The notes beneath the pieces are model-generated. The model worked only from the letters and a program-made list of their open reading frames with translations. It did no database searches and had not been told where the DNA came from. The translations under genes and the position numbers were made by a program. This document shows, in pieces, positions 1-8,990 of a stretch of 31,270 bases of DNA. The stretch comes from Penium margaritaceum (taxonomy: Eukaryota > Streptophyta > Zygnematophyceae > Desmidiales > Peniaceae): assembly GCA_023375785.1 (NCBI GenBank), contig SZWC01008690.1:2506-33775 (forward strand), in the 5' to 3' direction. Position 1 is the first letter of the stretch. Each line of letters starts with the position of its first letter.

Positions 1-66
1 TGTGTGTGTGTGTATGTGTGTGTGTGTTTGTGTGTGCGTGTTGTGTGTTTGTGTTTGTGGGTGTGG
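1..66. repeat. (TG)n microsatellite at the left edge
   Basis: Nearly uninterrupted TG dinucleotides with a few A, C and G substitutions, running off the left edge. The following stretch 67-283 shows no motif I recognise and no credible ORF; it is the left flank of the LTR that begins at 284. Confidence 0.9.
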
Positions 67-283
67 ATATGCGACCGTGGGATTTTCACACGTGTGGCCT
101 TGACCCATGCCCATTGGAGCGTGTCTTTCAAAATGTGTGTTATGCCGGATTTTCTTGGCATTGCACACATTTTGGCTAGGGTTCATACTCAGACTGGCAC
201 CCCTCGGAAAGCAAGCCCCCCCATTCACTAACAAATTCATGCGCATTATTTTTCAGGCATCACAAGGTACAAGAATACATGTT

Positions 284-962
284 TGAGAAACTTCTTGGAA
301 CCTTTCTAATTGCTTGCCACTTAACTAAGGTTCAGTGCTGAGTCAGTGTGTGATGACATTCACAAGTCATGCACGAACCAGCAAGGGTCTGGGTAGGCAC
401 ACGTGTAGAGTGTTAGGAAGCTCAAACTGAATGTAATTGTAGAGAGAGATGACAACTGACAAGTACACAACAAAAATAGTTTCTACGGCGCACGGTGGGT
501 GTCACATGAAACACTGTTTGTTTGTCCTATAACCGGCCAAAAACCACTATTCTGGCCGTAACTCTGTACAGAGGTATACAAACGCAACATCGTGTGAACC
601 TAGAGATGCAAAATCTTGAGCTAGATGATACGACTGGTTGCACGCACAAGTCTGGCATCGATCGGTTGAGAGACGATTCAAAACATGAAAATTGGGCTTG
701 AGATCCAGTCCACCAAGAAAACTCTTGCGTGTGGAGAAAAACCGCAAAGGACCCCGGCAAGCACCTGAGATGTCGTGGAAGCTGTCTAGTAGCTGCTGGT
801 GCATGGAGCCACCACTAGTCGATGCTCTGGCGCGATTTGCTTCTGCATCAGGGATCATGTCACCGTGCTCTCTAGTATTGCTGGTCCACACCACTATTGC
901 AGGGTATATGGATAATCACCATGGTCGTTGCTCGTGACGGGTGGAAGCCACACAAACCAACA
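284..962 (-). repeat. 3' LTR of minus-strand copia-type element LTR-B
   Basis: Read on the minus strand this 679-bp segment starts TGTTGGTTTG (at 962) and ends TTTCTCA (at 284), the TG...CA ends of an LTR. A polypurine tract lies directly upstream in element orientation (963-972), which makes it a 3' LTR. Its 3' half is roughly 80% identical by eye to 11763-12074, and its middle matches the antisense piece at 28616-28788. It is also homologous to the copia-1 LTRs, so LTR-B and copia-1 are subfamilies of one lineage. The five bases outside the LTR end are ATGTT; the matching target duplication cannot be checked because the other end is rearranged. Confidence 0.8.
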
Positions 963-972
963 CTCCCCCTAG
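963..972 (-). other. Polypurine tract of LTR-B
   Basis: The minus strand reads CTAGGGGGAG immediately before the LTR start TGTTGG. This is the standard plus-strand DNA priming site position. Similar G-runs recur at about 1601-1607 and 1659-1665 (minus strand). Confidence 0.75.
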
Positions 973-1901
973 CTGACAAAGTTGTCACCACAATGACAAG
1001 TGAGGGGCTGCACTCACTGTCTGTCGTAAACACCAACCACAATGCAAGGTCTCCTCGTGATAGTAGTGTAACTTGCCAAATGCCTGTGTCTCGACCGTGC
1101 AAGAAGTCAATCACGTACCCATGTGCCAAACACCATGCAAGGGATACGAAGCAACACGATCTCCTCGTGACCTCGGAACATGTCTATGGGTCTCCGGGTC
1201 TCAAACACACGTGCTTGCATACCTGGAGCATACATAACACATGGAAGCAATGGGTCACCACGTCATACCGGAAAAACTCACCAGGTGCGTGGGTCTCGGC
1301 CAGTATTACCTCGACCAGAGCATCGTGCCATACCCAAAGAAGCCATGTTGTCCTCATAATGGTGTCAAGTCAAAGCCCGCACATTGACACTCCCTTGGGC
1401 TGTAGAGCCCAACAGTGTGACACCTATAGCATGACACACACACATGCATAACAAGTACATGATAGTCTCAAGGTGCTAGGTCTCCTTGTCATAACGGCTG
1501 AATCCACCAGGTATGGAGGTCTCGACCATCACCATAGAGCCGTAGTGTCTCTATGTGATGTGCACAAGGAGGGTTCAGGGGAAAGTACACACGCCAATAC
1601 TCCCCCTACATGACAGAGCTTGACAACATGGGCAAAGCTGATAGTTGTTCACAACATCTCCCCCTAGGGAGGGAGCACAGATCTTCCATGGCCACAAATA
1701 CCTGCATAGTGACAGTAAGGGTGAGAACGATGCTGATGGGACATACACACACATAGTCATATCCAATAGCATCGTCGACATTGTCGTCATCGTCACTGCT
1801 GTCGTCACCTTCTACTTTGACTAGTGTAGCACTGAGGGCCTCCTCCAACTGCATCACCTATTGTATGCCTACCAATTGCTGAGCCGCACATCGTCACGCG
1901 G
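973..1901 (-). other. 3' non-coding region of LTR-B, with degenerate two-box repeats
   Basis: About 930 bases with no recognisable protein domain on either strand; the open frames here have no family resemblance. The minus strand holds four degenerate copies of a module made of a box near TCGAGACC and a box near CGAGGAGACC (plus-strand positions about 1044-1100, 1158-1203, 1251-1302, 1472-1530). It also holds two extra PPT-like GGGGGAG runs. The region ends where the gypsy LTR begins. I infer that it is the untranslated stretch between pol and the 3' LTR of LTR-B; RNase H is not visible. Confidence 0.5.
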
Positions 1902-2669
1902 TGTAAGCCAGAAAGTGCCAATGGCACTGATCAAGGCTTGAGGTTTCCTTGAATGTATAACTTGACTTTGGATTTGGAATCTTCAAGAAAAACCGTACGA
2001 GATCGACCCAAGAACGGGGTCGATCCATCAAGAATTGAGGAAGTTACGCCTGGCTAAAGGTTGGACCGGCCGAGGGAAAACAGGTGACGGAATTCATCCT
2101 CAAGGACCAAGGCTCGACCCTCGGAGGACCCAACAAGGCCAAAGCGCGCCTTGGGGCCCGGTTAGTCAATGAATCAAGGATCATTGAAGGTCAAGGGCGC
2201 TTTGGAATGGCGCCCCGATGTGTTCTTGCCAGAAAGGGCCCTTCGGACGGCCGTCACCGCCGCGAGTGGTGCTGCCAGCGGCAGATTGTCGTGGTTCACG
2301 GAAACGACCATATCTTGGCCGTTCCTCCACGGAATGGTGCAATTCTTGGTGTGTTGGAAAGCCGGGAAGGTGAGCTACGTGATGCTAAGGCATTAATGCT
2401 CATCCTTGGCCTGTGCGGGGCCGCGCACGGTTTGGCGACCTCGGGTCGCCTAGGATGTGTCATCATGTACATAAAGTCTTGTATGTTGACACTTGAATAA
2501 CAAGTACAGTTTACTCCCAATGTGCCACACGTGTTTCCGTGCTCCCCCAAGATGACTCTACGCTTCTGCAAACCTCAGAAGGTGTGCACCAGCCTCACCT
2601 TGGTCGCCGTTGACGCCGGTTGGTGCCTACACCATCCGGTTGAGGCTAGCACACTGCGCCCGGTTCACA
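1902..2669 (+). repeat. Gypsy 5' LTR
   Basis: It begins TGTAAGCC and ends GGTTCACA, 768 bp, followed by CT and then the PBS. The first ~515 bases are repeated at 7507-8019. ORFs within it (for example 2084-2500) are incidental because the same frames are not preserved in the 3' copy. Confidence 0.88.
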
Positions 2670-2671
2670 CT

Positions 2672-2683
2672 TGGTATCAGAGC
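2672..2683 (+). other. Primer binding site, initiator tRNA-Met
   Basis: TGGTATCAGAGC lies two bases after the 5' LTR, matching the 3' end of plant initiator tRNA-Met that primes minus-strand cDNA synthesis. The stretch 2684-2852 between it and the gag ATG is an untranslated leader with no other motif that I see. Confidence 0.92.
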
Positions 2684-2852
2684 CACCCTTGGCTCAGGGG
2701 CACAATTTCCTACGTGGCAATCTGTTCTGGTCAGTGTAGACCAGCAGGCATCTTGTCTCCTTGGCGGATCCATACCCAAGGCCAACCACGCACTCCGGTG
2801 GCAAGGCGGTAGCCGGAGGACCCGTTGAGGAAGAAGTTGTACCAGACGCAAG

Positions 2853-3920
2853 ATGACTTCAACCGGCTCGTCCTCGTTGGCTGCGGCGTTTGACGCGCAA
2901 GGTGAAGTAACAGCAGACGCAGCGCTGTAGAAGTTGCTCGCCAACATCCAGGCCAAGATGGACTTGTTGGAGAAGCAAAACATGTACTTCAATAATGAGC
3001 TCGCGAAGCGTCCAGTGCCAACACCAGTGGCAGTTGCCACCGTAAACGTACCTGCAGTGGGCGTCCCAAGCCTGTCCAAGCCGGAGCCGTTCGACCCATT
3101 GAAGAAGGATGGGCCAGCTCCGCACGCTTGGATACTCGGGCTGGAATTGTACTTCACCGCCATCAGTGTGGATGCCTCAAGGTACGAGGCGCGCCGCAAC
3201 TATGCCGTGACCCTGTTGAGAGGGGCATCGTTGGATTGGTGCGCCAATGTGATACGGTCCAATCCACACGGCAGTGGAGCAGCAATGGTCGTCGGCATTG
3301 TGGCCGCAACCGGAATATCAACCCCATTGGCTCCAACATGCACCAGTGCCAACCCTACCCTCAAATGGCCGACTTCGTGGAAGGAGTTCACGGAGTCATT
3401 CATCAAGCGCTTCACCGTGGGTGACATGAGGAATAACGCACGTGCTAAGCTGCGTTGGCTTCGCCAAACTGGCGGCGTCGCTGACTACACCCACAGGTTT
3501 TGTGAGATCATCGCCAATTGTGGCTTCGACTCTCATGAACTGTGCTTCCACTACAGCAACGACCTCAAGAATGACGTCCGCGCTGTGATGGTGATGCACG
3601 ACCTCAACGACGACCTGCCTGGGATCATCGCAGCAGCAGAGCGGTACAACTCGCGTGTGCAACAGGCTCATGCCAACAGCCACAACTCTTTTGGAGGTGG
3701 TTACGGCAAGCGGGCCGAGAGCGAGGACACGCCCATGGAGATTGGAGCATTGTAACAGCACAAGTGCTACAACTGTGGCAAGCCTGGCCACATTGCGCGT
3801 GACTGTCGAAGTCTAAAGAAGGGCGACCGCAAGGGGAAGCGGCAAGGAAAGGGGAAGCAAGCCACGAAGGAAGCAGAGAAAGCAACAAAGGAGTCGGGAA
3901 AAAAGGAGAGCCGGGAGTAG
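2853..3920 (+). pseudogene. gag: Gypsy gag (capsid and nucleocapsid), broken
   Basis: Gag forms the virus-like particle and binds genomic RNA. The first ATG of this frame after the PBS is at 2853, and the frame is recognisable to a TAG at 3918-3920. A Retrotrans_gag-type capsid stretch lies around 3385-3430 (motif SWKEFTESFIKRF). A CCHC zinc knuckle (CYNCGKPGHIARDC) lies at 3765-3806, followed by a Lys-rich basic tail typical of nucleocapsid. Two in-frame stops interrupt it: TAG at 2928 and TAA at 3753, the latter just before the knuckle; both sit where Gln would be acceptable. Pol follows in the -1 frame. Confidence 0.85.
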
Positions 3921-3939
3921 ATGGCGTTACTCCTGGCTC
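3896..3939 (+). promoter_or_regulatory. Candidate -1 ribosomal frameshift signal between gag and pol
   Basis: In the gag frame the sequence reads G_GGA_AAA (3896-3902), overlapping A_AAA_AAG (3899-3905); both fit the X_XXY_YYZ slippery rule. After a 5-base spacer from the first heptamer, a 12-bp hairpin pairs 3908-3919 with 3928-3939 (one G-T pair, 8-base loop). The gag stop TAG at 3918-3920 lies at the top of the stem. A -1 slip leads into the frame that encodes the protease. The geometry matches known retroviral signals; function is inferred. Confidence 0.65.
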
Positions 3940-4337
3940 CTCTCAACCCAAACCGCCAGTTGATTGCCCACCCGAACGCCTTGTGGCAATTAAGGAGGTT
4001 TCTGAGGTCAAGGCATGGGATGCGGGGTATGAGGAGGAGCAGCCCGCACTTCTCTTGGAGGCGCGAGTGAAAGACGTCAAGGGGAAGGTGGGGAGTCTGC
4101 TGGATTGTGGCGCGAGTCATAGTTCTGTGAGCATGGACTGTGCTCGGAAGTGGGGCCTTGAGCTCACGAGCAAGAAGCGGACCGCTAACCAAGTGGGCGG
4201 CACGATTGAAGTGGGGTACCTGGCATGTCCCCTCTCCATTTGCGTGGGAAAGCTTCGCATAACGACCATATTCTAGATGTGTCCGATGAAGGATTACAAT
4301 GTGATCCTCGGTCGTGACTTCCTCCACAAGCACAACC
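3905..4337 (+). pseudogene. pol: Gypsy protease (start of pol), broken
   Basis: Aspartic protease that matures Gag-Pol. The frame is -1 relative to gag and opens from the slippery site. The active-site motif is LLDCGASHSSVS at about 4099-4134, where families have LLDSGATHSFIS; the catalytic Asp is kept and the following Ser is Cys. The C-terminal protease motif YNVILGRDFL is at about 4297-4326. An in-frame TAG occurs at 4274-4276, between IF and MCP, where related elements often have Gln. A single extra base near 4336-4337 (AACCGTT) moves the reading frame before the RT domain. Confidence 0.8.
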
Positions 4338-5760
4338 GTTGTCAATTGGGAGGCGTGCACCGTCTCAGTTAAGCTTGGATACAAGGAGTATTCCCTGCCT
4401 ACGTGGTCCAAGGAAAAGGCCACCAAGGAGGAGACTTGTGGGGAGGAAGCACCGCAGCAGTCCGTACCTCGCAAGGAGGAATCGACGCCTATGATGCTGA
4501 AATTGGTGCAACTCAAGCGCGCGATTCAGAAAAAGGAGCAGATTTTTCTAGCGTTCGTGCAAGACGTGGAGGACGATTTTGACGAACCGGAGGACGTGGC
4601 ACCTGTTGTGGCGCATGGCGCGACTTGTAAGCAGCCTAGAGCCCAAGGCAAGTTTGCCGCGGTGCCCGAGGGGCTTCGGAAGGTGTGTACGGATTTCGAG
4701 GACGTGTTCCTCGACACCCTCCCGGGGGGTCTCCCACCAAAGCAGGACATGGACCATTGCATCAACCTCAACCCTGGAGCGCTCCCGCCTGATTGTGCAT
4801 TGTATCGCATGAGCAACGTGCAGCTGCAGGAGCTCAAGAGTCAGCTGACCAAGATGACGGAGTAGGGCTTCATCCGCCCCTCCTCGTCTCCTTATGCTGC
4901 ACCTGTCTTGTTTGTGCAGAAAAAGACGGGGGAGATGCGCATGTGCGTGGACTACCGGGCGTTGAACGAGTTGACCATCAAGAACCGGTACCCGCTTCCA
5001 CGAGCCGAGGAGCTCTTTGACCAGCTCTGTGCGGCTTGCTTCTTCGCAAAGATCGACCTCCGTTCCGGCTACCACCAGATCGGCATCGCAGCAGATGATG
5101 TGGAAAAGACGACCTTCGGCACCCGTTATGGTCACTACAAGTTCCTCGTGATGCCTTTTGGGTTGACCAATGCGCCAGCCACCTTCATGGCGGCGATGAA
5201 CAACATCTTCACGCCATACTTGGATGACTTCGTGGTGGTTTACCTCGATGACATCTTGGTGTACAGCAGGACAGTGGAGGAACATGAGGAGCATGTGAAG
5301 AAGGTCCTTGAGATATTGAGAAAGGAGATTTTTTTTGCAAAGCTCTCTAAATGTGAGTTCACGGTGGGAAAGGTTGAATTCCTTGGATACATAATTGGCA
5401 ATGGACAGATTGCCATGGACCCGCGCAAGGTTTCAGCCGTGTAAGAGTGGCTGAAGTTGCGTAGTGTGTACGACGTGCAAGTGTTCCTTGGTTTTTGCAA
5501 GTACTACCGCAGGTTTATCCTTGGCTATGCGGGAGTGTCAGAGCCAGTCTCCAATGTCACTCGCAAGGATCGCGAGTGGAGTCGGGGAGTTAACGAACAA
5601 GAATCCATTGAGAATCTCAAACGAGCTCTCACCTCCACGTCGGCCTTGCACTTGGCCGACAACGGCCGTGAGTTTGAAATGGCGACGAATGCATCAGACA
5701 TGGCCACGGGTGGGATCCTTTTGCAGGACTTTGGCAATGGGTTGCCTACTACTCGCGCAA
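4338..5760 (+). pseudogene. pol: Gypsy reverse transcriptase with start of RNase H, broken
   Basis: RNA-dependent DNA polymerase. In one frame it shows the linker ending PLPGGLPP-type (DTLPGGLPPKQDMDH), then [47 protein letters not shown] and the catalytic YLDD at 5241-5252, then AKLSKCEF and FLGFCKYYRRFI. It therefore covers all RT blocks in order. TAG at 4863-4865 and TAA at 5442-5444 interrupt it, at sites where Gln fits (VxEW is commonly VQEW). RNase H begins around 5640; the first catalytic Asp (TDAS) has become Asn (TNAS). A short indel near 5745 shifts the frame ahead of the SRKLRGA motif. Confidence 0.9.
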
Positions 5761-6123
5761 GTTGCGCGGGGCGAAGCTGAACTACGCCACCCATGACAAG
5801 GAGATGCTCGCCGTGGTCGCAGCCCTCAAGAACTGGCAGTGCTACCTCAAGGCGCGGAAATGCATGGTCTACACGGACCACCACGCGTTGAAGTACTTTA
5901 AGACGCAGCCAAACCTGAGCTGGCGGCAAGCGCGTTTGGTGGAGTACCTCGAGTCGCACTTCAACTACAAGATTGTGTACCGGCCGGGTCGCATCAACCC
6001 AGCCGACGCCCTCTCACGGCGACCGGACCTGATGATGCGGGTTGCGTCTCTCACCATCCACAAGGATGCCTTCCTTGTGAAGCTCTTCATAGAGGGATAC
6101 GAGGCGCATGGGGAGTACGAGAC
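5745..6123 (+). pseudogene. pol: Gypsy RNase H, C-terminal part
   Basis: It continues RNase H in the next frame: YSRKLRGAKLNYATHDKEML, then VYTDHHALKYF and RPGRINPADALSRRP, which closes the RT-RNase H module before integrase. The Glu in DKEML and the Asp in YTDHHAL are retained. A further frameshift near 6121 leads into the integrase frame (EIFFEAPYW). Confidence 0.85.
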
Positions 6124-7494
6124 TTGGAGATTTTCTTCGAGGCACCGTATTGGCGACGGCGTGGCACGCAGCAGGTGGTGGTTCCCGCGGTGCCCGCGCT
6201 TCGGCAGCTGATTTTGAAGGAGTGCCATGACAGTGGCCCGAGCGGTCACTTCTCCGTTGACAAGAAATTGAAGACGGTGGCTCGCTTCTTTTGGTGGCCC
6301 ACCATGTCGTCGGAGGTGGCTGAATTCTGCCGGAGTTGTGACGAGTGCCAACACCACAAGGCGCAGAGGACGAAGACCCCGGGTCTCCTCCAACTCTTGC
6401 CCATCCCCGAGCAGCTGTGGCAAGACATCTCCATGGATTTCATCACGGGTTTGCCCATGACAGCGACAGGCCACAATGCGGTGTTGGTGGTGGTGGATCG
6501 CTTCAGAAAAATGTCGCACTTCATTGGGATGCGTGATACAGTGAGCACGGAAGGCATGGCTCGGCTGTTCCTTGAGCACGTGGTGTGTCTCCATGGCGTG
6601 CCGTGGTCCATTGTGAGTGACGGTGACCCGCGTTTCACAAGAAAGTTCTGGCGAGTACTCATGGAATGGTACGGCAGCAAGGTGTAGCTGTCAACCAGTT
6701 TTGACCCCCAAACTGACGGGCAAACGGAGCGGACGAACCAGACGCTGGAGCAACTCCTCCGTACAGTGGGTGATCCGGACAAGTTGGCGTGGGACCAACG
6801 GTTGCCGGTCGCTTAACTGGCGTACAACTCCGCCATGTCCGCCTCCACCGGTAAGGCGCCATTTGAGGTGGTGAACGCGATGGTGCCTGCAACGCCCCTC
6901 AGTTTGCACGTCGCAAGCAACCTGCCCGCGGTGGAGTTTACCGCACATGACTTCACACAGATTTGGGCGGCGACGCGGCACGCATTGGCAAAGGCGCAAG
7001 TGCAACAGGAAGTGCAAGCGGACCGCCGAGGCCCAGACGCAACGCTCAAGGTAGTTGACCGCCTGCTTCTCAACAGCGTGCACGTCAAGCTTCGTGGGGT
7101 CCGGTCAGACAAGTTGAAAACCCAGTGGCTTGGTCCGTTCGAGGTGCTCGAAATGCGGATACACATGGTGGCATGGTTGGCTTTCCCGCCTTCTATGCCA
7201 TTCCACGATGTGTTCGACATCTCCAAGCTCAATCTCTACCATGATCCGGCCAAGCACTTTCCTGGCCGCAGTTTGGAGCCTCCCCCTCCGGTGGTGATCG
7301 AGGGTGAGCAAGAGTTTGAAGTAGAGGCCATCCTTGACAACCGTCGCCGTGGCCGTGGATGGGAGTGCCTGGTCATTTGGAAGGGCTACAATGTGGCCCA
7401 CAACTCATAGGAGCCTGCCCGCAACTTCAATGTTGGCGGGGTGAATGCCATCCTCCGGGAGTACCAAAAGCGGACCGGGATGGCTCGCTCCTAA
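6124..7494 (+). pseudogene. pol: Gypsy integrase with C-terminal chromodomain, broken
   Basis: Integrase inserts the cDNA. The HHCC zinc domain is visible (CHDSGPSGHF then CRSCDEC). The catalytic triad is present: Asp 6436-6438 in MDFITGLP, Asp 6619-6621 in VSDGDPRF, and Glu 6727-6729 in TDGQTER. Interruptions are TAG at 6685-6687 (before LSTSF, plausible Gln) and TAA at about 6814 (before LAYNSA). The C-terminus carries a chromodomain at about 7315-7430 (FEVEAILDNRRRGRGWECL, WKGY, EPA). The TAG at 7408-7410 replaces the usual Trp before EPA. The frame ends with TAA at 7492-7494, right before the PPT. The chromodomain is thought to steer integration to marked chromatin. Confidence 0.9.
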
Positions 7495-7506
7495 AGGGAA
7501 GGGTAG
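7493..7506 (+). other. Gypsy polypurine tract
   Basis: The purine run AAAGGGAAGGGTAG lies directly before the 3' LTR start TGTAAGCC and overlaps the pol stop. It is the plus-strand primer site. Confidence 0.85.
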
Positions 7507-8019
7507 TGTAAGCCGGACAGTGCCAATGGCACTGATCACGGCTTGATACTTCCTTGAATTTGTAATCTGAATATGGATTTGGAATCTACAGGAAAAAACG
7601 TGCGAGATAGACCCAAGAACAGGGTCGATCCATGAAGAATTGAGGAAGTTACGCCCGGCCAAAGGTTGGACCGGCCGAGGGGAAAACAGGTGACGGGAAT
7701 TCATCCCCAAGGACCAAGGCTCGACCCTCGGAAGACCCAACAAGGCCGAAGCGCGCCTTGGGTCCGAGTTAGTCAATGAATCAAGGATCATTGATGGCCA
7801 AAGGTGCTTTTGAGTGGCGCCCTGATGTGTTCTTGCAAGAAAGGGCGCTTCGGGCGGCCGTCATCGCAGCTAGTGGTGCTGCTAGCGGCAGATTGCCGTG
7901 GTTCACGGAAACGGCCATATCTCGGCCGTTCCTCCACGAAATGGTGCAATTCTTGGTGCGTTGGAAATCTGGAAAGGTGAGCTACGTGATGCTAAGGCAA
8001 TAACGCTCATCACTGGCCT
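7507..8019 (+). repeat. Gypsy 3' LTR, truncated
   Basis: It repeats 1902-2420 in direct orientation and stops at about 8019, in the middle of the LTR (full length 768 bp). The remaining ~250 bases of the LTR are not seen elsewhere in the window. The truncation joins directly to antisense copia sequence. Confidence 0.88.
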
Positions 8020-8990
8020 CCCAATGAGCGGCCTTGGGAGACGCCCAAACCTCACGTAGGATGGCTGGGTCCTCTAGCCGCTCCCTGGGGTGGACAATAA
8101 AGACGTGGGCGTCCTGCGCCCCTGGTGGCATACGCGTGAGCGTGGCCGTGATGGCATACCAGTGCTCCTGATGGAGCAAGGCATAGCCCAAAGCCGACCA
8201 TGGATGTAGGCTAGTGACGACTGACAATATGGCCAATCCAAGTGCCTTGGTGCCGAGGTCCCTACTCACAATTATGGAATTGGGTCTGACGGGAGACAAG
8301 GAGCCTCGTGGGGTAACAGGGGGTTGTGGTGCAAGAGGACGTGAGGAGGCGTCTTGAGTTCTCACTGTCCTCATTTCGAAGGCTCCTACTCGGACCACGT
8401 GTGTAGTGCACCGACGGGGTGGTGCAACGTCTCCTAGGCGGTGCAGGATGTCCTTCTTTTGCTTCCAGTATGAGGTGACCGTCTCGGTCTCCCCCATACG
8501 AAGGGATTCGAACTCCCAGAGTAGACGGCTAGTCTCGACGTCACTCAAAAGGCAACGAGGGCACGTAACTATGTGCCACACCACTGCGGGATCAGGGAGG
8601 ACGCCCGTGGTGAAGTCATCGAGGAAAGGCTCAAGAGCAAGACGTGTAGTTGGAGGGACGACGTGAACCAAAGCATGTACGACGCGATCAGTATCATACA
8701 CCGGGTCGGCCTGGGTGGAGTCAAAGGACAGAATGTAGCATGGCCACAGGCCCTCACCCTGCATCCACATGCTGAAGCTGAGGTCCCACCTCCATTATTG
8801 CTCGCCAGCCTGGAGAGACGGTGGTGGGATTTTGAAGTCCTTTGGCCTGCGGCCAGCACCCAGAGTGGGGCCTACGACTAACGTTACAATCTGCTATTGG
8901 CGCTGGGTATGCTACTGCACCAAGTATTGTGTGGCAGAGGAAATCGTAGAACTAGCATACCCAGGTAGAAGGAAGGGCGACATTTACTGA
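8020..8990 (-). pseudogene. gag-pol: Copia-2' gag fused to the pre-RT linker
   Basis: On the minus strand, 8990 to about 8420 matches the copia-2 Gag N-terminal half: SGPTLGAGRR, QGEGLW, then the UBN2-type stretch LLWEFESLRMGETETVTSYW and DILHRLG. The frame then passes, without a stop, into the linker that precedes RT in copia-2 (LGTKALGL, SALGYALLHQEH, ASPKAAHW). The nucleocapsid, protease and integrase regions are deleted. From 8770 to 7982 it is one open frame of 262 codons whose last codons come from the gypsy LTR. Upstream (8990-8775) there are two stops and a frame change. It is a deletion product rather than a known gene. Confidence 0.8.

Larger units (their letters stand above)
1902..8019 (+). 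mobile_element. Ty3/gypsy chromovirus, degenerate, 3' LTR truncated
   Basis: Complete internal order on the plus strand: 5' LTR 1902-2669, PBS 2672-2683, gag, protease, reverse transcriptase, RNase H, integrase, chromodomain, PPT 7493-7506, and a 3' LTR cut at 8019. The gene order PR-RT-RH-IN and the terminal chromodomain place it in the plant chromovirus group. The two LTR copies are roughly 93% identical by eye over the shared ~515 bases. The coding region carries several in-frame TAG/TAA codons and at least three frameshifts, so this copy is inactive. It appears inserted in the LTR-B internal region. The right end is lost, where a minus-strand copia fragment abuts it. Confidence 0.9.

Noticed and set aside
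897..1451. 184-codon plus-strand ORF
   Set aside because: It spans the LTR-B LTR border, PPT and degenerate repeats in antisense to the element; no domain resemblance.
1472..1530. Pol III B-box resemblance of the GGTCGAGACC box
   Set aside because: Only a partial match to GWTCRANNC, with no A-box or T-run at suitable spacing.
2084..2500. 138-codon ORF within the gypsy LTR
   Set aside because: It lies in LTR DNA and its frame is not preserved in the 3' LTR copy.
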